DNA of 27,460 nucleotides from Armatimonadota bacterium. Lineage in GTDB: Bacteria > Armatimonadota > Armatimonadia > Armatimonadales > Armatimonadaceae. Location of the stretch: NCBI GenBank assembly GCA_030833025.1, contig JAURHZ010000006.1, positions 1 to 27,460 of the forward strand, in the 5' to 3' direction. The number at the start of each line of letters is the position of its first letter. Position 1 is the first letter of the stretch. The notes beneath the pieces are model-generated. The model ran no database searches and was not told where the DNA came from. It was given only the letters and a program-made list of their open reading frames with translations. The position numbers and the translations under genes were made by a program. This document shows positions 1 through 9,000 of this stretch, piece after piece.

Positions 1-189
1 AAGGCAATGGCACGTCAGACGTTGGTAACGCTGCGTGGTCAAGTCAAGAATGCCGCGGGTCGTGCCGTGGATCGTGCAACACGCGCGCATCTGCATGATT
101 TGTTGAAGGCAATCGATGACCAGCTCGACCCTAAGGTCGCAGCTGCTGCACCATCGGCTGCTCCAGGAGCATTCCCATTCCCACGCTAA
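1..189 (+). CDS. C-terminal fragment, probable zinc-dependent metalloprotease (DUF5117/DUF4953 type)
   Basis: The reading frame is open from the first base and ends at TAA 187-189, so this is the last 62 codons of a gene that starts outside the window. An internal Met at base 7 is unlikely to be the start because the frame continues upstream and no ribosome site is visible. The fragment is a basic, Ala-rich amphipathic helix pair (TRAHLHDLLKAIDDQLDP) with a low-complexity Ala/Pro tail. From memory, the pattern 'T-R-A-H-L-x-D-L-x-x-x-I-D-x-x-L-D-P' resembles the extreme C-terminus of large secreted zinc metalloproteases of the DUF5117 group. No catalytic motif lies inside the window, so the assignment is tentative. 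A strong terminator follows 26 bp after the stop. Confidence 0.4.
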   Translation, partial: KAMARQTLVTLRGQVKNAAGRAVDRATRAHLHDLLKAIDDQLDPKVAAAAPSAAPGAFPFPR

Positions 190-214
190 TCGTGGGAGAT
201 TCGGAAAGGATGGA

Positions 215-238
215 GGCCGGGGGCAACCCCGGCCTTTT
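215..238 (+). terminator. Rho-independent terminator after the metalloprotease fragment
   Basis: A perfect 8-bp stem, GGCCGGGG / CCCCGGCC, closes a GCAA (GNRA-type) tetraloop and is followed by TTTT at 235-238. It lies between the stop codon at 189 and the recO start at 245. The T-run is short, but the stem is entirely G:C. Confidence 0.8.
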
Positions 239-244
239 GGCGTA

Positions 245-1021
245 ATGGCAAGCTTTTCTGCACGGGGATTGATCCTCAAACGCTATCCATTGGGTGAAAA
301 GGATAAGCTGTGTATCCTGTTTACGCACACCTATGGGAAACTTCGTGTGTCCGCAAGGGGAGCGCGTCAGTCATCTAGCAAACTGGCCGGTGTCAGCGAA
401 CCCATGGTAATCCTCGATGCTCACCTTCATCAAGGAACAACGTTTCAAGTCCTTGTACAGGCGGAAGCCATAGAGACATTTCCTGTCATTAAGACGGATA
501 TTGTCCTTATCAGCTACGCGATGTTCTTACTCGAGCTGGTTGATCGCTTGACGGAAGATGAAGATCCCGCTTCTGATCTCTACGAGCTCCTCGTTCGAAC
601 GCTGTACTTACTTGGCGCGTCCAGAGACCCGGCATCCTTGGTGCTTGCTGCACAATGGCATGTTCTCCACCTAACTGGTTATATGCCGCGCATTCGCGAG
701 TGTTGTATGTGTGATAGTCGACTAGATGCTACAGCTGGGCTCCCGTTTTATGCTGCACACCGCGGCGGGGTGATATGTCACCGCTGCGCTGATGGCTATC
801 GTGGCGAGACGCTGGCATTTACCCGGCCGCTTCAATCGGTTTTACATGCAATCGGGGACTTGATGACACCTGCTGATTGGTCATCGTTTACGGTAGCGGA
901 TGCATTGAAACCGATGCTCTGGCAGCTTGTTCGTAGTCACATGAAAGCGATGACTGACCGTGACCTGAAGACGATGGTCTTCCTCGATGCGTTGCGTTTT
1001 GATGCCATCGGAAAGGCTTAA
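245..1021 (+). CDS. recO: DNA repair protein RecO
   Basis: The protein has 258 residues, the usual RecO length. The N-terminal ~80 residues form the OB-fold (ARGLILKRYPLGEKDKL, then LFTHTYGKLRVSARGARQ), used for single-strand DNA binding and for loading RecA with RecR. A helical C-terminal domain carries the four-cysteine zinc site seen in many RecO proteins: C153/C156 (CCMC) and C178/C181 (CHRC). The start at 245 fits the family N-terminus; the open frame runs further upstream, but through the terminator hairpin and the preceding gene, so a longer protein is unlikely. There is no Shine-Dalgarno sequence, and the start lies only 6 nt after the terminator T-run, which leaves its expression unexplained. 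The MFS gene starts 3 nt after the stop, so the two are probably co-transcribed. Confidence 0.9.
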   Translation: MASFSARGLILKRYPLGEKDKLCILFTHTYGKLRVSARGARQSSSKLAGVSEPMVILDAHLHQGTTFQVLVQAEAIETFPVIKTDIVLISYAMFLLELVDRLTEDEDPASDLYELLVRTLYLLGASRDPASLVLAAQWHVLHLTGYMPRIRECCMCDSRLDATAGLPFYAAHRGGVICHRCADGYRGETLAFTRPLQSVLHAIGDLMTPADWSSFTVADALKPMLWQLVRSHMKAMTDRDLKTMVFLDALRFDAIGKA

Positions 1022-1024
1022 CCT

Positions 1025-2293
1025 ATGGCAGCCCGCGTTATAAGACAAGAAATACAGTGGCCACGTGTGTTAATGCGTGACCGAACACTGCGCCTTTTGT
1101 GGCTTGGGATGACTATTTCGACCATCGGTGACTTTGTCACATGGACAGCACTGACATGGTTTGTCGCGCAGAAGACAAATGATGGCGCTGCGGTCGGAGG
1201 TATGCTCCTTATATGGGCACTGCCAGCTGCCATAACATCGCCAATACTCGGTCGCCTGATGGACCGTATCAACATCAAGCCACTCTTTGTCATCGACAAT
1301 GTGTTCAGAGGCATTTTGATGGCCCTCCTTCCGATTTGGAATCATTACGGCGATATTCCAATCTGGGCGCTCTATGGCGTAGGCGCTTTGTGTGGCGCAT
1401 TGGCTCCTGCAACGAGAGTAGGCGCTGGACTCATCATTCCTCGGGCTACATTGCAGCGAAGACTTCCGTACATTAACACAGGTTTTGCGGTTACAGAACA
1501 GGTTGCTGGAATCCTCGGACCGATTGTTTCGGCTCTTGCAATCGGTCGTATGGGACCTATTAATGCACTTTGGTTCGATACGGTTAGTTTCTTGTTTCTG
1601 GCCGTGATACTTAGCACGATTCCAGTTCGTTTCTGCCTTCCGCAAGCTACAGACTCACCAGACGCAAGCCATGCTGCTGATAAGGATTCAGAAAGCAAAT
1701 ATCGGATGCATCCTGCGATTATCGCAATCACTGTGCTGTCCGGTCTGTTCTGGTTTTCCTAAGGCCCAACGGAAGCCGCACTTCCGCTATATGTTCCAAG
1801 GCAGCTATCTGGTGGTATTACTGAGCTGAGCTTTTTATTCGCAGCGGTCAGTGTCGGAGCACTGTTTGGAGGGCTTTTGACACCGAGGCTTGCTTCACTA
1901 CGCAGGACGGGTGTCATATTGGCAACCATTATGCTTGGCTGGGGTGCGCTTCAGGTCGTCTTTGCTTACCAACACGACTTCAAGATCGCAGCATTTATCT
2001 GGTTTATTGCCGGCATCATCTGGGGGCCATACTTCGCGCTGCAAGCAACCTACATACAGCGTAGAACACCAGCCGAGCACCTAGGTAAAGTCATCGGGTT
2101 ACAATCTGGAATACTCAGTCCTTTGATGCCGTTGGGGGCCGCGGCGGGCGGAGCGTTAATGCGCGTGATTTCGCCAGAACAAATCGTGCTGCTCAGTGGG
2201 TGGATGTGCGTTGTCGGAGCATTTTCAATCGTCATCCCACCATGGCTGCGTGAGAGAGATCCAGAAAACACATTTGGTGAAGTCGGCCGTTAG
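1025..2293 (+). pseudogene. Major facilitator superfamily transporter, interrupted by one in-frame TAA
   Basis: The frame from ATG 1025 encodes a typical MFS half: TM1 after residue 20, the loop 2-3 motif A variant GRLMDRINIK, and further membrane segments. It then meets TAA at 1760-1762. The same frame continues without any shift (GPTEAALPLYV and onward) to the TAG at 2291-2293, giving 423 codons in total, the normal 12-TM MFS length. Both halves look conserved, so this is a recent nonsense mutation, a base-call error, or two separately translated halves (a TTG at 1877 could restart). A good Shine-Dalgarno sequence (GGAAAGG, 1010-1016) inside the end of recO precedes the start. The subfamily resembles drug or siderophore exporters (MFS_3, EntS-like); the substrate is unknown. 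Confidence 0.8.
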
Positions 2294-2316
2294 TCTTGTT
2301 CGGATCAGACTGGGTG

Positions 2317-3744
2317 TCAATACTGACTCAGTTGAGATCCTAGAAGCGCGAGACGTTCATCTCCTAAATCAATCTGATAAGTCAGTTGGTTGTACTCATA
2401 CTGTGGAGTAGGTACGTTGTTGCCCGAAAACGTCATCGTGTACGTTCCTTCAACTGTAATCAATCTTCCGCCCTTTTGGTCGAGCCAGGTGTGGTGAACA
2501 GGATTGTAGAACGAGTATTTGGGATGTGTTGCAACACGGAAGCAATCCGTCCAGGGACCGGTTGGTGAGGCGCCAGCAGCAATGAACAGCTCACCAAGTA
2601 CCGATGTTGCCTCGTTGATTGCAGTGAAGACCAGAATCCAACGCTTTAGATGATCGTTCCAGCGTACGGAACCCCGGTGCGGAATGACAGTTCGCTTGGT
2701 AGCGTATTCGTATAACAAATGGCGACAATCTTGGCGCTTCAGCTTCCCACTCTTGATGTAAGCTGATTCTCGCTCTGCATCAATAGGAGATCCATCCCGT
2801 CTCCAGCGCCAGTTTGGCTGATTTGATGCATCCGTTTCAACATCCCCATTGGCCAATAGACATGTAAACGTCTCATATGACGTACCTGACTTGATAGCAC
2901 TTACATTTGCAGGAACTCTGAAGTTTGGAATTGCATGACCAAACATAACGAAATCAGTTTGCTTGTCCCGAAACGTAATTGGATGTCCATCGAGATGTCG
3001 CCAAGATTTCTCTGGAAGCTCTTTGAAGTCGACAAATGCTTTCTTCGCCGTATCCCAGCGTACGAATCCGTGGCTTAGCTGCTTTTGTAACGATTTACGA
3101 TGGTTTGCGTACCCCACGATTGTATTACCGATGTTGATGATTCCGCTTATCCACGTGACGCCCGGTGTACGGTCGCTCTGAGGCATACTGGGAAGTGCCT
3201 TGCCGGCGGCATCTATGCTGTAATTGATTACATAAGGGCAATTTTGCAAGTGTGTCTGCAGTTTTGCAATGCCATTTGTCGTCTTGAAGTTTCCGAGCGG
3301 ATAGCCGGTCCAGTTAGTATCTCCATAAAAAACATACCGCTTACCGCTAATCGCTGCTGTCTGGACCGAGTCCATACCGGTTAGAGGAGTTTCCGTCAGA
3401 CCACGCATAAGCCCAATAGATTGTGCGTGAATGTATTTTCCTGTTCCCGTAATGCGTCCACTACGCTGTGCAATGTTGGTTCTACGTAACCTGATTCGTT
3501 CAACCGCGCCACCGACTTTTAGGTGTATACCTCGGTAACCAAATCCATCAACCGGTACATCGTAGCCGGGACTATGTACGTGCAAGTAATACGGCGTCCC
3601 TCGCGGTAAAGAAACAGATACGGCAATGTAGCCAGCATTGTCGCTGACAATGGTCGAATTGTCGGTTGCAGTCGCGACGACTAGAGGAATCGGGCGACCA
3701 TCAACACTATCTATAAACTGACAGGCAACGCGGCTTAGTTTCAT
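2317..3744 (-). CDS. Conserved protein of unknown function: carboxypeptidase-regulatory-like domain plus probable beta-propeller
   Basis: The protein has 475 residues from ATG at 3744. The open frame extends to an ATG at 3792, but that extension is encoded by a terminator hairpin and is disfavoured. Residues ~5-100 look like a carboxypeptidase-regulatory beta-sandwich (SVDGRPIPLVVATATDN, then SDNAGYIAV, then HSPGYDVPVDGFGYRG). The remainder has repeated beta-rich segments with aromatic/Gly motifs (YVFYGDTNW, YPLGNF, GHAIPNFRVPA, EAFTC-like YETFTCL, KYSFYNPVHH, YTMTFSGN, YEYNQL), consistent with a propeller fold. From memory, proteins with this layout occur in Planctomycetes and relatives as hypothetical secreted proteins. 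No signal peptide is visible here, so export is uncertain. No Shine-Dalgarno sequence precedes the start. Genomic context suggests a link to polysaccharide catabolism; no activity can be named. Confidence 0.7.
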   Translation of the reverse strand: MKLSRVACQFIDSVDGRPIPLVVATATDNSTIVSDNAGYIAVSVSLPRGTPYYLHVHSPGYDVPVDGFGYRGIHLKVGGAVERIRLRRTNIAQRSGRITGTGKYIHAQSIGLMRGLTETPLTGMDSVQTAAISGKRYVFYGDTNWTGYPLGNFKTTNGIAKLQTHLQNCPYVINYSIDAAGKALPSMPQSDRTPGVTWISGIINIGNTIVGYANHRKSLQKQLSHGFVRWDTAKKAFVDFKELPEKSWRHLDGHPITFRDKQTDFVMFGHAIPNFRVPANVSAIKSGTSYETFTCLLANGDVETDASNQPNWRWRRDGSPIDAERESAYIKSGKLKRQDCRHLLYEYATKRTVIPHRGSVRWNDHLKRWILVFTAINEATSVLGELFIAAGASPTGPWTDCFRVATHPKYSFYNPVHHTWLDQKGGRLITVEGTYTMTFSGNNVPTPQYEYNQLTYQIDLGDERLALLGSQLSQY

Positions 3745-3750
3745 AGTGAT

Positions 3751-3783
3751 AAAAAAACGAAGCCTTCGGATTCCGAAGGCTTC
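3751..3783 (-). terminator. Rho-independent terminator of the PSD1-DUF1501-DUF1080 operon
   Basis: On the minus strand a perfect 11-bp stem (GAAGCCTTCGG / CCGAAGGCTTC) with an AAT loop is followed by G and seven T (3757 down to 3751). It begins 27 nt after the DUF1080 stop codon. It ends 6 nt before the ATG of the next gene in the same direction. Confidence 0.9.
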
Positions 3784-3810
3784 CAGAGTCATTTCACTTT
3801 GGGTGAGCGA

Positions 3811-4503
3811 TTAGAGTCCAATAACCCAGACATTGCGGTATTGAACAGCATCGTGGTCACCCTGGAGGACGATTGGTCCCTTGGCTGCTGGTCCCTTGAA
3901 AAGTTCGTATTGAATACCAGTCATGTCGTTGAAGGATTCGTTGTTGTGTACAACGATGCCATTCAAGATGACCGTTGCGCGTGGCTTTTCAATTTCCTTA
4001 CCAGCTGCATCGAAACGTGGCGCACGGAATACGATGTCATAGGTTTGCCATTCACCAGCCTTCTTAGCCGCATTTACGCGGGCTGGCTTCTGCGAATAAA
4101 ACGCACCCAGATTTGTATCGGATAGCTTTTCGCCTTCCATATTGTGGATCTGAACCTCGTAACGACCTTGAAGTGCAACACCCGCGTTGCCGTGTCCCGT
4201 CGTTGGAGTCTTGAACTCAACGTGCAGGTAGCAATCACCGAATTCATCACGTGTAGTAATGTCCGACTTATCCGATGGTACGAGCTGTGACTCGTTACCA
4301 ACCGTCCAACCTGGGGCATTGGTTGTACGGCGCTTGTACCAGTTCGCTGCGACATCAGCTTGGCGGCCGCCAAAGAGTACCTTGGCTCCTGCAGGAGCGG
4401 CGCTTACTGGAGCAACCGCAACGAGCGGGACTTGTGTCTGAGCATTTACATTGTTGATAGAAACCGCCGCCATGGCAGCACAAACTGCAATCACTTCAAT
4501 CAT
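3811..4503 (-). CDS. DUF1080 (3-keto-disaccharide hydrolase / LamG-like) secreted protein
   Basis: The protein has 230 residues. Residues 1-22 form a signal peptide with a short hydrophobic core ending near VNAQ. The mature part matches the DUF1080 concanavalin-like fold: KVLFGGRQADVAANWYKR near the start, GWTVGNESQLVP, ITTRDEFGDCYLHVEFKTP, GNAGVALQGRYEVQIHN, GEWQTYDIVFRAPRFD, ATVILNGIVVHNN, and GPIVLQGDHDAVQYRNVWV at the end. All family landmarks are present in order. Family members bind or cleave (3-keto-)glycosides in the periplasm. The start is fixed by a strong Shine-Dalgarno sequence (GGAGGA, 4511-4516, spacing 7). It lies 17 nt after the DUF1501 gene and is the last gene before the operon terminator. 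Confidence 0.88.
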   Translation of the reverse strand: MIEVIAVCAAMAAVSINNVNAQTQVPLVAVAPVSAAPAGAKVLFGGRQADVAANWYKRRTTNAPGWTVGNESQLVPSDKSDITTRDEFGDCYLHVEFKTPTTGHGNAGVALQGRYEVQIHNMEGEKLSDTNLGAFYSQKPARVNAAKKAGEWQTYDIVFRAPRFDAAGKEIEKPRATVILNGIVVHNNESFNDMTGIQYELFKGPAAKGPIVLQGDHDAVQYRNVWVIGL

Positions 4504-4520
4504 CCTAAACTCCTCCTAGA

Positions 4521-6014
4521 TCAGGCCATCAGGTCCTTGATCACCTTTGCCGGTTCAACGCCTGTCAGGCGTTGATCCAGGCCCTGGTACTTGTACACGA
4601 ACTTCTCATGGTCAATACCAAGCAGCTTCATCACGGTCGCGTGAAAATCATGAATTGGGACAGGGTCCTTAACGATGTTGTATGAAAAGTCATCCGTTTC
4701 ACCATAAATCTGCCCAGGCTTTGAGCCACCGCCGGCCATCCACATCGTGAAACAGCGCGGGTGATGGTCGCGACCATAGTTATCTCTCGCCAGTCCACCT
4801 TGGGAGTAAATCGTACGACCAAATTCACCGCCCCAAATAATGAGTGTGTCCTCAAACATGCCCTTTGATTTCAGGTCGTTGATAAGGCCATAGCAAGCCC
4901 GATCGATGTCCTTACATTGGCTTGGGAGTCGTCCTGCGACGTTTGAGTGGGTATCCCAGTTGTTCAAGTAAACTTGAACAAAACGAACACCTCGCTCCAT
5001 CATCCGGCGGGCCATTAAGACTGTGTTCGCAAAACTTCCTGGCTTTTTAGCTTGGTCTCCGTAGAGCTCAAATGTAGACGCCGGTTCTTTCGAAAGATCC
5101 GTAAGCTCTGGCACACTTGACTGCATCCGGAATGCAAGCTCGTATTGCTGAATACGGGTATGGGTTTCATCATCCCCGACAGCCTGATGGGTCAAATTAT
5201 TAATTGCCTTGACACCATCCAACGTGGTTCGGCGAACCTTTGAATCGACACCGGGTGGATTGTTGATGTACAGGATAGGATCGCCGCTTGCACGGAAGGA
5301 AACGCCTGCATGTTCGCCTGGCAGATACCCAGACTGCCATAGCCTTGCTGAGATAGCCTGAATCTGGGATGTATCGGTTGGTTGGGCAACCAGTACAACG
5401 AACGATGGCAGATCGCGGTTCATCGAACCTAGGCCGTAGCTAGCCCACGCTCCAAGACATGGGCGCCCAGTGAGCTGGTTGCCGGTTTGCATGTAGGTGA
5501 TGGCTGGCTCATGGTTGATAGCCTCGGTGCTCATCGATCGGATAAAGCACATGTCGTCAACGCATTTTGCTAAGTTCGGGAGCAGCTCAGATACCCACAT
5601 CCCACTCTTGCCATGTTGCTTAAATTCGAACTTGGTTGGAGCAATCGGAAATCGGTTTTGCCCACTCGTCATAGTGGTCAAGCGCTGGCCATTTCGTACA
5701 CTCTCTGGCAGGTCCTTGTCGTACCAGTCGTTCATCTTAGGTTTGTAGTCGAACAGGTCCATTTGTGGAGGTCCGCCGACCATATGGAGGTAGATAACGC
5801 GCTTTGCCTTTGGGGCAAAGTGCAGCTTTGGTAGGGCTCCTGGAACGCCTATTGTCTTTGGTGGAGCTATGGCTGCGGATGCCGAAGCCACTCCAAGCTC
5901 AGCGAGTGCAGCTAGTCCAAGAACGTTTTTGCCACGTGCAAAGAACTGCCGCCGCGTTTCTAGGCGAACCCATTCCTCATAAAGTGGATGAAACTGACCG
6001 TTGTCTTCTCTCAT
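4521..6014 (-). CDS. DUF1501 domain-containing, Tat-exported protein
   Basis: The protein has 497 residues. A twin-arginine signal (TRRQFFARG, residues ~20-28) followed by a hydrophobic Ala-rich stretch indicates folded export. The DUF1501 (alkaline-phosphatase/sulfatase-like) core is complete: RVIYLHMVGGPPQMDLFDYKP, the MSTEAINHEPAITYMQTG stretch, GAWASYGLGS, GVRFVQVYLNNWDTH, DTLIIWGGEFGR, GRDHHPRCFTMWMAGGG, and the C-terminal DFHATVMKLLGIDHEKF. DUF1501 genes almost always accompany a PSD1/cytochrome partner, as here: its ATG overlaps the stop of the upstream PSD1 gene by 4 bp (ATGA), so the two are translationally coupled. The biochemical activity of DUF1501 is not established; a role in carbohydrate or sulfated-polymer catabolism is inferred from context. 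Confidence 0.9.
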   Translation of the reverse strand: MREDNGQFHPLYEEWVRLETRRQFFARGKNVLGLAALAELGVASASAAIAPPKTIGVPGALPKLHFAPKAKRVIYLHMVGGPPQMDLFDYKPKMNDWYDKDLPESVRNGQRLTTMTSGQNRFPIAPTKFEFKQHGKSGMWVSELLPNLAKCVDDMCFIRSMSTEAINHEPAITYMQTGNQLTGRPCLGAWASYGLGSMNRDLPSFVVLVAQPTDTSQIQAISARLWQSGYLPGEHAGVSFRASGDPILYINNPPGVDSKVRRTTLDGVKAINNLTHQAVGDDETHTRIQQYELAFRMQSSVPELTDLSKEPASTFELYGDQAKKPGSFANTVLMARRMMERGVRFVQVYLNNWDTHSNVAGRLPSQCKDIDRACYGLINDLKSKGMFEDTLIIWGGEFGRTIYSQGGLARDNYGRDHHPRCFTMWMAGGGSKPGQIYGETDDFSYNIVKDPVPIHDFHATVMKLLGIDHEKFVYKYQGLDQRLTGVEPAKVIKDLMA

Positions 6015-9000
6015 TTGACTAAGACCTCATCGAGATTCAGAACCTGATTACACAACATCGTCCACGCCGCCAGATCTCCAACTGGGAGGTCTTTTGGTGC
6101 TGGCGTTTCGCCAAACGCAATCAACTTTTCCGCCTCTACTTTATGGCTTTTGTAATACTGTTTTAGGTCATCCAGGACGTTCGTCAGAACGATCATCTCA
6201 GATGTGCTCCACGGGCGGCTCAGCACGGCCATCGAGAGTCTGTTCATTCGCTTATCTGTTGAACCGACCTCGCGCATTAGCTTTGTTGCTGTCACACGTG
6301 CTGCCTCGACAAACTGGATGTCATTTAGCGTTACAAGCGCTTGCAAAGGTGTGTTGGTACGTTCCCGCTTGACGACACACGTCTCTCGGTTTGGAGCATT
6401 GAAAATCTCCATGCTGGCTGGTGGTGCTGCACGCTTCCAGAAAGTGTACAAGGAACGTCGATACAAACTTTCGCCAGAGTCACGCTTGTAGTTTCGGGTG
6501 TTTGACTCAGGCATCGCTACCGCTTCCCAAACGCCATCTGGCTGGTAAGGCTTTACGCTTGGGCCACCAATCTTTGCAGAAAGCAAGCCACTCATTGAAA
6601 GTGCTGTGTCACGAATCGCTTCGGCATCCATACGGAAACGTGGGCCTCTGGAAAGCCATTTGTTCGCCGGGTCAACACGCTTCTTTTCGAGGGTAACCGT
6701 TGATGCTTGCCGATACGTCGCGGATGTAAGCATTAAACGGAAGAACGCTTTGATATCCCAGTCGTTTCGGCGGAACTCGGTAGCGAGCCAGTCAAGAAGC
6801 TCAGGGTGAGTAGGGAGGTCGCCGGTTATACCGAAATCTCCACTCGATTTGACGATGCCGTTACCGAAGACTTCCTGCCAGAAGCGGTTTACAGTAACCC
6901 TGGTTGGTAGAGGGTTCTCTGGCATGAGAAGCCATTGTGCCAGCCCAAGGCGGTTCTTTGGTGCATTCGCAGGCATCGGAGGCAACGATGCGGGTGTTGC
7001 AGGAGACACCTTTTCACGCCGTTTGTCATACTCTCCACGGTGCAAGACATAAGCCTCTGGCGCAGAAGCTTTCTCAGATGCAACAAATGTGGTCGTACCA
7101 CGGGACTTGATGAACGCTTCCTCATCTTCAAGCGCCGTTACACGACTCAATGCCTGACGGTAGGAGGCATCCATATTGGTTAGCCACCATGCATAAAGCT
7201 CATCGGTCTCTTTGTCCGTCATCGTTTGCTTAGAAGCAATTGATTTGATCCGGGTGTAAGAGGCCATCGTCATCACCGTTTGGCTTGGCAAAACCCGGTT
7301 GAAAAGCCTTACATCCTGGATGGCGACGCCTTCTGCTCCTGCCCCGGCACTTCGCTGTCCAACCATGAGAGGGACACTAGTGGCAATCGTTGCAGTCAAT
7401 GAATTGGCAGAGTTGTCCAATGGTTTCTTTGCGCCATCTACGTACACCGACAACCCAGATGGCTTTCTACTGCCATCGTATGTAACTGTCACGTGGTGCC
7501 AAACATTTGGTGTCAGGCGATCGCGGGTTACGCTCTTTAGTGCGTTGTCGGGCCATTTGTTGATGAGGTGAGACCCAATCTTGCCATCTTCAAGCCAGAC
7601 ATCCCAGCCGCGAAAATCCGCTCCCTCATCCATTTTTGCAATGACGGCACCGCCAACATTTCCTGGTATCTTGACCCAGACGCTAGCCGAAAATGGTTTT
7701 GATCCATCAAAGTCACCTGCACTACCAAGGTTGACTGCATGGTTGCCACTACGAACAAATGCATCGCCATCCGGATAGCCAGGAGTATAAGCAGGAGTTC
7801 CAACGGTCGTAAATGATGTTACTCCAGCTCCCGTGGAACCAGATTGGTCGCCCTTGGTTACTAGCGGGGCTCGAAGAATCTGACCATCTGGAGTAGCTTC
7901 AGCAACAGAAAGTCCATTTTTACGTGTAGCAGACAACCACGTCTCAAACTCTGGTCGTGCTGTCTTTTTTCGCTCGTCTATCACTGCGCGGCTAGATATC
8001 AGACCATCTGCGTTTTGATCGAATCGAATCTTGTCAGCTGCCGCCGGGACAAAAATAATCGGAGGTGTGTCCTTGATGTTGCCATCCATGGCACGCTGAA
8101 CCGTGTTGTTAAAGAACGCAGACATCGAGTAGAAATCACGAGCCGTGATGGGATCAAACTTATGGTCATGGCATACGGCGCAGCCAAGCGTTGAGCCTAA
8201 CCAAACTTGAGCAGTGGTTTCTGTGCGGTCGCGCGCATAAAGAACAAGGTATTCCTCATCGATGGCACCACCTTCATTCGTCGTGATGTTGCAACGTGTA
8301 AATCCAGTCGCAACGCGCTGATCGAGCGTAGGTCTCGGGAGGAGGTCGCCGGCAAGCTGCTCCATTGTGAACTGGTCAAAAGGCATGTTTTCATTGAATG
8401 CATTGATTACCCAGTCCCGGTAAGCCCAAATTTCCCGGTAGTTATCGAAGTGAATACCGTGCGTGTCAGCATATCGGGCGGCATCCAGCCAGTAACGACC
8501 GCGGTGTTCGCCCCACCTTGGAGATGCAAAAAGCTTGTTGAGGTACCGATCATAGGCATCCGGACGGGGATCGCGCACAAATTCTTCAACATCAACTGGA
8601 CTTGGTGGAAGCCCAGTTACATCGTAGGCCGCACGCCGTGCGAGAGTTCTTCGATCAGCTTCTGGGGCCGGAGTGAGACCTCGCGCTTCCATCGCAGCAA
8701 GCGTAAATCGATCAATATCGTTTCGAACCCACTTAGTGTTTCGAACCGTAGGAAGTTTAGGGCGCTTGATCGGCAGGTAAGACCAATGTTGTTCGTACTT
8801 TGCACCGGATGCAATCCAGCGGGTGAGCGTGTCGGCTTGCGCTGATGAAAGGGACTTATGACCTGCCGAAGGAGGCATGTGGAGCGGATCTGTCTCTGGA
8901 CGGCGAATACGGTCCATGATTTTTGATGCAACCGGGTCACCTGGAATGATCGCTTGTCCACTCGGGCGTTTCATTGTTGCATCTGCGTAGCGGTCTAAGC

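Noticed and set aside
116..244. N-terminal extension of recO by 43 codons
   Set aside because: It runs through the preceding gene and the terminator hairpin, is rich in His/Ser/Gly/Arg, and has no counterpart in RecO.
1070..1645. 191-codon minus-strand frame
   Set aside because: It is antisense to well-conserved MFS membrane segments; its composition is random-looking with many Cys, Arg and Asn.
1760..1762. Reassignment of TAA to a sense codon to explain the MFS stop
   Set aside because: Other genes here, including recO, M29 peptidase, accC and ABC-F, end normally at TAA at their family lengths.
8207..8845. 212-codon plus-strand frame
   Set aside because: It is a shadow of the DUF1549 part of the PSD1 gene on the other strand, where the domain content is unambiguous.
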